Source: Fidelibacterota bacterium (GTDB lineage Bacteria > Fidelibacterota > Marinisomatia > SCGC-AAA003-L08 > TS1B11). Taken from it: a DNA stretch of 64,000 bases. Shown one piece after another: positions 18,786-26,798 of the stretch. Location: contig SCKI01000008.1 of NCBI GenBank assembly GCA_004124295.1, positions 33,211-97,210 of the forward strand, written 5' to 3'. The notes below the pieces were generated by a model that was given only the letters and a program-made list of their open reading frames with translations, did no database searches and was not told where the DNA came from. A program made the translations under genes and the position numbers. The number at the start of each line of letters is the position of its first letter. Within the stretch, counting starts at the first letter, position 1.

Positions 18786-19910
18786 GTGAACAGGATATGG
18801 ACTTCTACAATCATCCGGATCTTCCTGTGGATCCTGCTGGTAGCCTTCATTGGCGGGGTAGCCGTCTATTATGTCGAGCTGCAGGCCGGCAACAGACAGT
18901 TCGGCTCACTGCCCGAGGCCCTCTGGTGGGCCATCGTGACCATGACCACCGTCGGTTACGGCGACTATATCCCGCAAGGGGGCGCCGGCCGGGTGCTGGC
19001 GGTGGTGATCATGTTTACCGGCATATCGCTTATCTCGTTCCTGACGGCGAGCATCGCCGCCGGGTCGGTAGCGCGCAGAATGAAAGCGAACCAGGGTCTT
19101 ATGCCGATTAAGGTCAAGAATCATATCATCATCTGTGGCTGGCACCACAAGATCGAGGGGCTGATCGATGCCTTCATGAAAATTGATGATGCCAGGAGCC
19201 AAAGGGTCATCGTGCTGATCAATGAGGAGAGTGAGGAGCGGATACAGTCCCTCAAAGCCCAGTACGGCTACAGCCATATCAAGTACATCCGGGGCGAATT
19301 CACCAAGGAGATCATTCTCAAGCGGGCCCATATCGACACGGCCCGGGCCGTGGTGATCTTTCCGACCGAACTGCCCACCGGCGGCGCCAATGATGAGAAA
19401 TCGATCCTGGCGACACTGACCATCAAGAATCTCAATCCACAGGTGCAGGTGGTGGTCTATGTCCACGACCAGGCGACCATATCTCACCTGCACCGGGCCA
19501 ATGCCGACAACATTGTATTGGCCGACAATTTTGGTTCTTTCATCATCGCTTCCCACATCATGAATCCGGGCATTCCCCAGTTCGCCGACGAGCTCCTCAG
19601 CGCTTCTTCGAAACGCCACTTCCAGCGCGTACCCATACCGCAAGATTTCGTCGGCAAATCCTTCGGCGAGCTGGCCCGGCATAACCGGGAGACAGAGGGC
19701 TGGCTCACCATCGGTCTCTACCTGGAGGAGGAGCAGCAGGGGATCGGCAGCTTCCTTTCGGCTGACACCTCGCAGCTGGACGCATTTATCGAGCGCAAAC
19801 TGCGCGAGGCGGGCCGCTCACTGGGCGATGGCAGCCACACCACCGTGGAGGTCAACCCCGCCGACGACCAGATCATCCATGAGGGCCAGGGAGCACTGGT
19901 GATCCCATGA
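18786..19910 (+). CDS. Two-TM potassium channel with cytosolic TrkA/RCK-like domain
   Basis: 374 residues. TM1 spans about 8-30, the pore helix and selectivity filter MTTVGYGDYIP lie near 54-64, TM2 spans about 71-97, and from about 112 a TrkA-N/RCK-like regulatory region follows (HIIICGWHHKIEGLID, then IKYIRGEFTKEIILKRAHI and TARAVVIFPTELP). The usual GxGxxG of RCK domains is degenerate (CGWHHKIEG), so ligand specificity may differ. GTG start at 18786, with GGAGGT 11 bases upstream. Its stop overlaps the start of the cyclic-nucleotide-binding protein by four bases (ATGA), so the two are made together. Confidence 0.9.
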   Translation: MNRIWTSTIIRIFLWILLVAFIGGVAVYYVELQAGNRQFGSLPEALWWAIVTMTTVGYGDYIPQGGAGRVLAVVIMFTGISLISFLTASIAAGSVARRMKANQGLMPIKVKNHIIICGWHHKIEGLIDAFMKIDDARSQRVIVLINEESEERIQSLKAQYGYSHIKYIRGEFTKEIILKRAHIDTARAVVIFPTELPTGGANDEKSILATLTIKNLNPQVQVVVYVHDQATISHLHRANADNIVLADNFGSFIIASHIMNPGIPQFADELLSASSKRHFQRVPIPQDFVGKSFGELARHNRETEGWLTIGLYLEEEQQGIGSFLSADTSQLDAFIERKLREAGRSLGDGSHTTVEVNPADDQIIHEGQGALVIP

Positions 19911-20419
19911 ACAAAATCGGCGACCACGACCTGGAAAATTTCGATCTGTTCCGCAGTCTCTCGAAAAAGCAGCGGGACCTGTTCAATGACCAAATGAAGG
20001 ACATGAACATTCCCGCCGGGAAGGAAATCTTCCACGAGGGCGAGAAAGGCGGCAGCATCTATTTCCTGCTCTCAGGTGAGGTGGAAATATCCCAATCCCT
20101 GACCCTGTCGATCTCCAAGAATGTCCACTACGACGGCCGGGAGAAATCCATTGTGCGCCTTTCCGGCGCGGACGGCGCTGTCTTCGGCGAGGTCTCGCTG
20201 TTCGGCCATGAAGACCGCCGCACCGCCACGGTGACCGCCCTCAGCGACTGCTTTATGGGCCAGATGTCGGGCCGGCAGTTCTTCAAAATTCTCGATGAGC
20301 ATGTCGATATCGGCTACCAGGTGCTGCAAAACCTGACCCGCATCGTCTGCGGACGGCTGGTGGCTGCCAACCGGAACGTACTGAAGCTTTCCACAGCTCT
20401 GAGCCTGGTGCTGGAGTAG
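19907..20419 (+). CDS. Stand-alone cyclic-nucleotide-binding domain protein
   Basis: 170 residues, essentially one CAP-type cNMP-binding fold: FRSLSKKQRDLFNDQMKDMN, then IFHEGEKGGSIYFLLSGEVE, and the phosphate-binding cassette FGEVSLFGHEDRRTATVTA, which keeps the Glu and the Arg that contact cNMP. There is no DNA-binding HTH after it, so it is not a CRP-type regulator. Coupled to the K+ channel gene by ATGA overlap, it may be the channel's ligand-sensing subunit (inference). valS starts seven bases downstream. Confidence 0.88.
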   Translation: MNKIGDHDLENFDLFRSLSKKQRDLFNDQMKDMNIPAGKEIFHEGEKGGSIYFLLSGEVEISQSLTLSISKNVHYDGREKSIVRLSGADGAVFGEVSLFGHEDRRTATVTALSDCFMGQMSGRQFFKILDEHVDIGYQVLQNLTRIVCGRLVAANRNVLKLSTALSLVLE

Positions 20420-20425
20420 CAGGGG

Positions 20426-23095
20426 GTGCCGCAGCCCCAGCCGGGGAAGGTTTACGAACCGGCCCAGGTCGAGCCCCATTGGTACCGGACCTGGGAGGAG
20501 CGGGGCTATTTCCGCCCCTCCGATCAGGCCGCGGGCGAGCCCTTTACCATCGTCATCCCGCCGCCCAACGTCACCGGCATCCTGCACATGGGCCACGTGC
20601 TCGACAATACTATCCAGGATATCCTGATCCGCCGGGCCCGCATGCAGGGACGCCCCACCCTGTGGCTGCCCGGCACCGATCATGCCAGCATTGCCACCGA
20701 GGCCAAGGTGGCCGCCCAGCTGCGGGAGGAAGGAATCGACAAACAGGACCTGGGCAGAGCGGCGTTCCTGGAGCGGGCCTGGGCCTGGAAAGAGCGCTAC
20801 GGCGGCGCCATCATCGAGCAGCTCAAGCGGCTGGGCTGCAGCTGCGACTGGCAGCGCACCACCTTTACCCTGGACGAGGACTATTACGCCGCCGTCATCG
20901 AGGCCTTTGTGCGCCTGTACGAGGAAGGGCTGATCTACCGGGGTGAGCGGCTGATCAACTGGGACCCGCTGGGCCAGACCGCCCTGTCCGACGAAGAGGT
21001 GATCCATCAGGAGGTGCAGGGGCAACTCTGGCACTTCGACTACCCGCTGAAGGATGGCAGCGGCAACATCAGCGTCGCGACCACCCGCCCCGAAACCATG
21101 CTGGGCGACACCGCCGTCGCTGTCCATCCCGATGACGAGCGCTATGCCGGCCTGGTGGGACAACTGCTGATTCTGCCGCTGGTCGGGCGGGAGATACCGG
21201 TCATCGCGGATAGCGCCGTCGATCCCGAATTCGGCAGCGGCGCGGTGAAGGTGACCCCGGCCCACGATCCCAACGACTGGGCCATGGGCGAGCGCCACGG
21301 CCTGGAAGTGGTCAACATCCTGGAGCCCGATGGTACGCTGAACGGCAACGTGCCGGCGCCGTTCGCCGGACTGGACCGGGAGGCGGCCCGCAAGGCAGTG
21401 GTAGAGGCCATGCAGAGCGCCGGCCACCTGCTGAAGGTGGAAGAGCATGTCCATAACGTGGGCCACTCCCAGCGCACCGGCGCCATGGTGGAGCCGTACC
21501 TGTCGACCCAGTGGTTCCTGAAGATGGAATCGCTGGCCGGGCCGGCCCTGCAGGCGGTGGAATCGGGGACCGTCCAATTCTACCCCGGCCGCTGGGTGAA
21601 GGTGTACCGCCACTGGATGACCCACATCCGGGACTGGTGCATCTCCCGGCAGCTCTGGTGGGGCCAGCGCATTCCGGCCTGGTATGGTCCCGACGGCGAG
21701 CTGTTCGTGGCCCGGACCGCCGAGGCAGCCCAGGCGCTGGCCCGGAAACACTATGGCGGGGCAGAGGGGGCCCTGGAGCAGGATCCGGATGTGCTGGACA
21801 CCTGGTTCAGTTCCTGGCTGTGGCCCCTGGCAACCCTCGGCTGGCCCGACGAGGAAGCCGCCGATCTGCAAAAGTTTTATCCTACCCAGGACCTGGTCAC
21901 CGGCCCGGACATTATCTTTTTCTGGGTGGCCCGGATGATCATGGCCGGCCTGAAATTTCGCCGGGAGGTCCCTTTTTCCACGGTCTATTTCCACGGCATT
22001 GTGCGGGACGGGAAAGGCCGCCGGATGAGCAAAAGCCTGGGGAATTCCCCGGACCCGCTGGAGCTCATCGACCGCTACGGTGCCGACGCCCTGCGCACCG
22101 GCATCATGCTGATCGCCCCCCAGGGGCAGGATATCCCCTTCTCGGAAAAATCGCTGGAGCTGGGCCGCAACTACATGAACAAGATCTGGAACGCGGCCCG
22201 TTTCGTGCACCTGAACCTGGGCGACCGGCTCCCTCCGGCCCTGGCCGACCTGCCGGCCGAAAACCTCGATGTCACCGACCGTTGGCTGCTTTCCCGGCTG
22301 AACCGGATGTTGACGGCTGTGGAGCAGGCCTATGGCCGCTACCGGCTCAACGAGGTGGCCCGGCTCACCTACGATTTCATCTGGGCCGACTACTGCGACT
22401 GGTACCTGGAGCTGGTCAAGGGCCGGCTGCAGGGTAGCGACAGCGCCGCCCGGGAGACCGCCCAGGCCGTCGCCGTCCATGTGCTGCGGCAGATACTGGC
22501 CCTACTGCACCCCTTCGCGCCGTTTATGACCGAGGAGCTCTGGCAGCGGCTCAAATCGGCGGACGAGCCTGACCTGATCGTCGCGCCGGCGCCCAGCCCC
22601 GATGCGGCCTGGCTGGATGCAGAGGCCGAGGCACAGGTACGGCTGCTGCAGGACGCGGTCACGGCCGTGCGCAGCACCCGGGCTGAAATGGGCATCCGCC
22701 CCGGCCAGACCGCCGACCTGTTGATCCGTGGGCCTGCCGCCGAGACCGGCTTTCTGCAAGGGCGCCTGTCCGACCTGCAGAGGCTGGCCAAAGTGGGCCA
22801 TCTCAGCACCGGCGAAAGCCTGGAAAAACCGCCTCATTCGGCCACCGCAGTGGTCGGCGCGCTGGAACTGTTCATGCCCCTGGAGGGACTCATTGACATC
22901 GGCATCGAACGGGCCCGGCTGGCCCGGCAGATCGCCGAAATGGAGGGCCGGCTGACGGCGGTTAAGCAAAAACTGGACAACCCCGACTTCCTGGACCGTG
23001 CGCCGGCCGAGGTGGTGGCCCACGAAAAAGAGAAGCAGGCCAACTACGACGCCGGGCTGAAAAAGCTGCAGGTCAACTATCAGGCGCTTGCTTAA
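20426..23095 (+). CDS. valS: Valyl-tRNA synthetase
   Basis: 889-residue class I aminoacyl-tRNA synthetase. Seen: the HIGH-type motif PPNVTGILHMGHVLDNT, the editing domain (TTRPETMLGDTAVAVHPDD), DIIFFWVARMIMAG, the KMSKS-type motif RRMSKSLGNSPDP, the anticodon-binding helical domain, and a C-terminal Val-tRNA arm coiled coil (ERARLARQIAEMEGRL). It starts with GTG at 20426, close behind the cyclic-nucleotide-binding gene. A long open frame lies antisense to this gene but has no supporting motifs. Confidence 0.96.
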   Translation: MPQPQPGKVYEPAQVEPHWYRTWEERGYFRPSDQAAGEPFTIVIPPPNVTGILHMGHVLDNTIQDILIRRARMQGRPTLWLPGTDHASIATEAKVAAQLREEGIDKQDLGRAAFLERAWAWKERYGGAIIEQLKRLGCSCDWQRTTFTLDEDYYAAVIEAFVRLYEEGLIYRGERLINWDPLGQTALSDEEVIHQEVQGQLWHFDYPLKDGSGNISVATTRPETMLGDTAVAVHPDDERYAGLVGQLLILPLVGREIPVIADSAVDPEFGSGAVKVTPAHDPNDWAMGERHGLEVVNILEPDGTLNGNVPAPFAGLDREAARKAVVEAMQSAGHLLKVEEHVHNVGHSQRTGAMVEPYLSTQWFLKMESLAGPALQAVESGTVQFYPGRWVKVYRHWMTHIRDWCISRQLWWGQRIPAWYGPDGELFVARTAEAAQALARKHYGGAEGALEQDPDVLDTWFSSWLWPLATLGWPDEEAADLQKFYPTQDLVTGPDIIFFWVARMIMAGLKFRREVPFSTVYFHGIVRDGKGRRMSKSLGNSPDPLELIDRYGADALRTGIMLIAPQGQDIPFSEKSLELGRNYMNKIWNAARFVHLNLGDRLPPALADLPAENLDVTDRWLLSRLNRMLTAVEQAYGRYRLNEVARLTYDFIWADYCDWYLELVKGRLQGSDSAARETAQAVAVHVLRQILALLHPFAPFMTEELWQRLKSADEPDLIVAPAPSPDAAWLDAEAEAQVRLLQDAVTAVRSTRAEMGIRPGQTADLLIRGPAAETGFLQGRLSDLQRLAKVGHLSTGESLEKPPHSATAVVGALELFMPLEGLIDIGIERARLARQIAEMEGRLTAVKQKLDNPDFLDRAPAEVVAHEKEKQANYDAGLKKLQVNYQALA

Positions 23096-23176
23096 CAAGT
23101 TGCCAATCATTAAGTTTCTTTAGTTTCCATCAGGAAAAATGTTGTTCCACTAAAACTGCTAACACCGGTGGTAATC

Positions 23177-23854
23177 ATGATTTTGACTGATAGGCAAATC
23201 CGAGAGGCTCATGAAAATGGAAATATTGTCATTGAGCCGTTTGATGATGCGCAGGTCCAAGGGGCCACATATGATCTTCGTGTTGGGGAATATGGTGCAA
23301 CCACCACGACCAAAAGGAAAGTTAACATTAAAAATGATGGGGCGATTACTTTCTCACCAGGTGATTTTGGAATCGTTACTGTCCTAGAAGAATTGAAATT
23401 GGGAAATCAATATGTTGGTCGTTTTGGTTTGAGGTCAAAATATGCACGAAAAGGTCTAATTGCTACCACGGGACCACAAATTGATCCAGGGTTTCATGGC
23501 CGACTATTCATCGGAATAACAAACTTAACTCCACGTTCTGTCTCCCTACCGTATAAGGATGACTTTATTTCCGTAGAATTTCATAAGCTTGAAGAGCCGG
23601 CAAGCAAACCATATAGTGGCCCATATCAGGATAAGCTGGATTTGCGGCCCGAAGATCTTGAAGCTGTCTTGGAAAGCGAGGGAATGGCCTTGTCTGAAGT
23701 TATGATGCTGCTGCGATCGCTCAGTGCAAATGTATCAACCATGGCACAGACGCTTACGGGCCTGACGAGCGAATTCAAGGCATTCAAATGGACAGTCCCA
23801 ATAATTGTAACTGTGGGCATTGCGGCTATAGGCATCATTGTTGCCATTAAATGA
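23177..23854 (+). CDS. Membrane-anchored dUTPase/dCTP-deaminase-fold protein
   Basis: 225 residues. Residues 1-140 have the trimeric dUTPase/Dcd fold: MILTDRQIREAHENG start as in Dcd, FGLRSKYARKGL (83-94) and QIDPGFHGRL (101-110). The Glu that dCTP deaminase uses as catalytic base falls at Gly113 here, while the Asp used by dUTPase (ID in QIDPG) is kept. It may therefore act as a nucleotidase or only bind nucleotides. After a linker, residues about 206-224 form a C-terminal transmembrane anchor. The ATG at 23177 is preceded by GGTGG; a GTG nine bases earlier is possible. AT-rich with its flanks (23096-23975), unlike valS; probably acquired. Confidence 0.8.
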   Translation: MILTDRQIREAHENGNIVIEPFDDAQVQGATYDLRVGEYGATTTTKRKVNIKNDGAITFSPGDFGIVTVLEELKLGNQYVGRFGLRSKYARKGLIATTGPQIDPGFHGRLFIGITNLTPRSVSLPYKDDFISVEFHKLEEPASKPYSGPYQDKLDLRPEDLEAVLESEGMALSEVMMLLRSLSANVSTMAQTLTGLTSEFKAFKWTVPIIVTVGIAAIGIIVAIK

Positions 23855-23975
23855 GTTATCCCAGTCATCGAAGCCAGGACATTACCCGATAGTTAATTTC
23901 AGCCACGCAACTGTACATTCTTTAGTATTCGTGATAAAGAGCTGCTTTTCAGCCTGACCCGGTTTAACTTTCACT

Positions 23976-24650
23976 ATGGCCCCCTTCACCATTGATCAGG
24001 AGATGACCTTCGGCGACCTGCTGGCGTTCCGGCGGGAAAAGGCCGGCCTCACCCAGCAGGCCCTGGCGGACCGTCTCGGCATCCAGTATCAGCAGGTGAG
24101 CGCCTACGAGCGCAATGTGGCTTACCCCCGGAAGGGGCGGCTGATTCAGATCTGCGAAATCCTCAACGCCTCCTATGCCGACCTGGCCAAGGCCAAGTTC
24201 AGGACCCAGAATCCGGGCTTGCCGGAGGAGGCCTTTGCCTCCGAGCAACGCCGCCGCCTGCCGCCTATCCCGGTGATCGGCTTGGCCGCCGCAGGACAGG
24301 GGCTGTTTCCCAACCTCGATGACACGGCCACCGCAGCCGAGGAATATCTCGATCGCCCGGATGATCTCCGCGATGAACAGGTCTACGGCCTGCGGGTTTA
24401 CGGCGACTCCATGACCCCCATCGTCAAGCCGGGGTCAATCGTCATCGCCTCGCTGGACTCGAGCTGCCACAACGGCGACCTGGCGGTGGTGGTGACCCAC
24501 AACGGCGAAGCCATGATCAAGGTGGTCTATTTCAAGGGGGACATGTTGCAGCTCGTCTCCACCAACCCGGCTTTCCCGGACCGGGACATACCCCGGGAAG
24601 AGGTGCTGCACCTGCACCAGGTGGTGCATATCCGCCTGGGCCGGATGTAG
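23976..24650 (+). CDS. XRE-HTH/S24 peptidase repressor (LexA/CI-like)
   Basis: 224 residues. The N-terminal HTH_3 domain is LLAFRREKAGLTQQALADRL...QQVSAYER (about 15-46). The C-terminal S24 domain has catalytic Ser145 in GDSMTP and Lys182 in EAMIKVVYF, and an Ala-Gly pair (106-107, LAAAGQG) at the position where LexA/CI repressors cleave themselves. It is therefore a self-cleaving, RecA-inducible type of repressor by architecture. Target operators are not evident; the dUTPase-fold gene immediately upstream is one possible target. Back to GC-rich composition, so it may not belong to the AT-rich island. Confidence 0.88.
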   Translation: MAPFTIDQEMTFGDLLAFRREKAGLTQQALADRLGIQYQQVSAYERNVAYPRKGRLIQICEILNASYADLAKAKFRTQNPGLPEEAFASEQRRRLPPIPVIGLAAAGQGLFPNLDDTATAAEEYLDRPDDLRDEQVYGLRVYGDSMTPIVKPGSIVIASLDSSCHNGDLAVVVTHNGEAMIKVVYFKGDMLQLVSTNPAFPDRDIPREEVLHLHQVVHIRLGRM

Positions 24651-24706
24651 CTGCCGGGGGGACGAGGCCGGTGGGCCGTGGCCGTCTCGCGGTTGCAGGA
24701 ATCCGT

Positions 24707-25984
24707 TTAGAAGCTGTACTTGAGGGCCACCGAAAGGTGGCTGAAGTCTTTCAGGCCGCCCAGCCGGCTGGCCTCATCGCCGCCCAGCAGGGTCAGACCC
24801 AGTTCCAGATCGAAGGCGTCTGCCAGATGGGCAGCCAGTCCGCCCCCCACCATCAGGCCCCCGTTATCCAGATCGATCAGTGCCTGGACCCGGAAGGTGT
24901 AGCGGGCATCGGCCAGCTCCATGCTGCCGGCGACCAGCAGCGCGTTCGGAGCGATGGCGGCAAAAGGCATACCCATCTTGGCCGGCAGATTGTCCCGCTC
25001 GTTCATCTCCTCGGTCACCACCAGACCGGTCAACGGGTTGACCGTATCGTCGCCATCCAGACCGGTAATAATGCTGCCCAGGTACTGGATCATCCAACTT
25101 CCGCCCGACCCTGAATAGTCACCCTGCAGCACGTACTGAAAATAGGGATTACGGACGAAGGGGTCATCGGCGTCGCGGTCTTCGGTAAGAAAATAGGCCC
25201 CCTCGGCCCGGATGGCCCAGTCGCCGATAAAGGTCACCAGATCGGCCCCGAATACCTGGGTCGGCAAATACCCTAACGGCCATACCGGGGAGAAGCCGGG
25301 ATCAATTTCCGGCACGATGATACTGGGCAACCGGTCGAATCCGCGGAAATAGCTCAGTGAGACATCGAGTGACGAGAGGGGCAGGCGAGCGCGGATGCCC
25401 AGCTCGGTATTCGCCAGGGAACGCTCCGGAATAAGCAGCGGCAACGCCGCCAGCGCGGGAGGTGGCTCATCAAAGATGGGAAAATCCGGCTCGTTGATCG
25501 GCAGACGGTTGGGCTGAAATACCGGCGTCAACACCGCTTCGAGATTCAGATTGCCCAGGTAGAGATTGGCTGACAGGCTGAAGGTGCCGATTTTCCGGTC
25601 GGTGCCGGGGAGGAACAGGTAGTAGAAATCGTAGGGATTGATGTTGTCGGTAGGGTTGTTGCCATCGGCGGCGCCCCAGGCCAGGATCTGTTTGCCGAGG
25701 CGGAAGTCGCCCAGGTCCGTAGAGAATTCGGCGTAGGCCTCGCGGAGCTGCGGCGTGGCAACATTGGTATCGAGCCGGTACTCCAGGGCGGTGCTGAAGT
25801 AGAGGCTCACACGGTCACCCCGCTGCTCCCCATTCAGCACCACGAAGCGGTGCGGCAGGGAAAGATAGCGCTGGTCCACCGTGAGCCGGATCAGCGGGTT
25901 GAGTTCGCCGTGGAAAGCGATCTGCCCGGCGGCGCTCCCGGCCAAGGCCATGAAGGCAAGGACCACGCGCCCAAGAAACCTCAC
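24707..25984 (-). CDS. Outer-membrane beta-barrel (DUF1302-like) of the MMPL operon
   Basis: 425 residues with a signal peptide (FLGRVVLAFMALAGSAAGQ), alternating beta-strand composition and a C-terminal aromatic end (SVALKYSF) that is the usual barrel-assembly signal. The LGKQILAWGAADGNNPTD and NPYDFYY segments recall DUF1302 barrels, which accompany MMPL/RND exporters. It overlaps the LolA-like gene by four bases and is last in the TetR-MMPL-LolA-like operon, so it is probably the outer-membrane partner. Strand count and substrate cannot be judged by eye. Confidence 0.72.
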   Translation of the reverse strand: MRFLGRVVLAFMALAGSAAGQIAFHGELNPLIRLTVDQRYLSLPHRFVVLNGEQRGDRVSLYFSTALEYRLDTNVATPQLREAYAEFSTDLGDFRLGKQILAWGAADGNNPTDNINPYDFYYLFLPGTDRKIGTFSLSANLYLGNLNLEAVLTPVFQPNRLPINEPDFPIFDEPPPALAALPLLIPERSLANTELGIRARLPLSSLDVSLSYFRGFDRLPSIIVPEIDPGFSPVWPLGYLPTQVFGADLVTFIGDWAIRAEGAYFLTEDRDADDPFVRNPYFQYVLQGDYSGSGGSWMIQYLGSIITGLDGDDTVNPLTGLVVTEEMNERDNLPAKMGMPFAAIAPNALLVAGSMELADARYTFRVQALIDLDNGGLMVGGGLAAHLADAFDLELGLTLLGGDEASRLGGLKDFSHLSVALKYSF

Positions 25985-26742
25985 GGCAGCCTCCGCAGAT
26001 TGCGCTCGTGGAACAGGCTCTCGTCAATGCCGGTGTCGACCTCGATATTGCTGAAGGTCAGCTCGGTGGTGTGGTTTTTCTGGATATTCTTCATCAGCAT
26101 GCGGACCGGCAGCAGGTACGGGCCGAAGGGGGCCACCTCGGTGGTGCGCTCCTTCAGCAGTTCCCCGGACCGGTCGTAGAAGGCCTCATGGATCGCAATC
26201 AGGTCGCTCTGGCGGACCTTGGAGACGATGCGGCTGTAAGACGAGCGGAGCTTGGGCTTGGGCACGACCTCCAGAATCCAGACGGCATCTCCCTCAACCG
26301 CTTCCTCGCCCAGGAGCGTATAGCTGTAGTCTTCCAGGCTGCGGCTGGTCAGGTCCTCAAAGGAGAGGTCCGAGCCCATGAAGCTGTCGCCCCGCTTGCT
26401 GGTGGAGATGCGCCGCATGCGGCGGAAGCTGGGCAGCCACATGCGCATTTCGTCATCGCCGGAAGGGCGCTTGATGGTCAGAAAGGCGACTCCCCGGTCG
26501 TCGGCCGGTGCCAGGAACCAGAGGATCATCAGATCTTCACCCTTCCGGGCCGAATGGACGGTGAGGGTACGGCTGCTGCCGGTGCGGGAGGTGAGGGTCA
26601 TGGTCATGTCCGAGCGCATGTCGGCCGGGGCCGGGCGGCTGTCTGCCCGTTCGGCGATCTCGCGGCCCGTTTGGGCGCCCAGGAGACCCACCAGCGCCGT
26701 CGCCAGGGCGATGGAGCGGAGGAGAGGATGGCGATAAATCAT
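25981..26742 (-). CDS. LolA-like outer membrane lipoprotein-sorting protein
   Basis: 253 residues. A signal peptide (LLRSIALATALVGLLGAQ) precedes a LolA/LolB-like domain: MTMTLTSRTGSSRTLTVHS, WLPSFRRMRRISTSKRGDSF and DLSFEDLTSRSLEDYSY. The last two are characteristic of the periplasmic LolA-like proteins encoded with MMPL transporters, thought to carry a lipid or lipoprotein across the periplasm. The ATG at 26742 is chosen because AAGGAG lies six bases upstream; an in-frame ATG at 26802 overlaps the MMPL stop (ATGA) but gives a long, charged leader. It sits between the MMPL and barrel genes. Confidence 0.85.
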   Translation of the reverse strand: MIYRHPLLRSIALATALVGLLGAQTGREIAERADSRPAPADMRSDMTMTLTSRTGSSRTLTVHSARKGEDLMILWFLAPADDRGVAFLTIKRPSGDDEMRMWLPSFRRMRRISTSKRGDSFMGSDLSFEDLTSRSLEDYSYTLLGEEAVEGDAVWILEVVPKPKLRSSYSRIVSKVRQSDLIAIHEAFYDRSGELLKERTTEVAPFGPYLLPVRMLMKNIQKNHTTELTFSNIEVDTGIDESLFHERNLRRLP

Positions 26743-26798
26743 GGCGTGCTCCTTATGCATGGTGGGTCGAATCCGCTGCCTGGCCGGCGCCAACCGGC

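Noticed and set aside
20072..22480. An 802-codon open frame antisense to valS
   Set aside because: It is the complement of a gene with complete class I synthetase motifs, and the antisense product has no motif, signal or ribosome site.
23855..23975. Looked for a LexA/CI-type operator in front of the S24 gene
   Set aside because: Only imperfect, short symmetry was found; no credible dyad.
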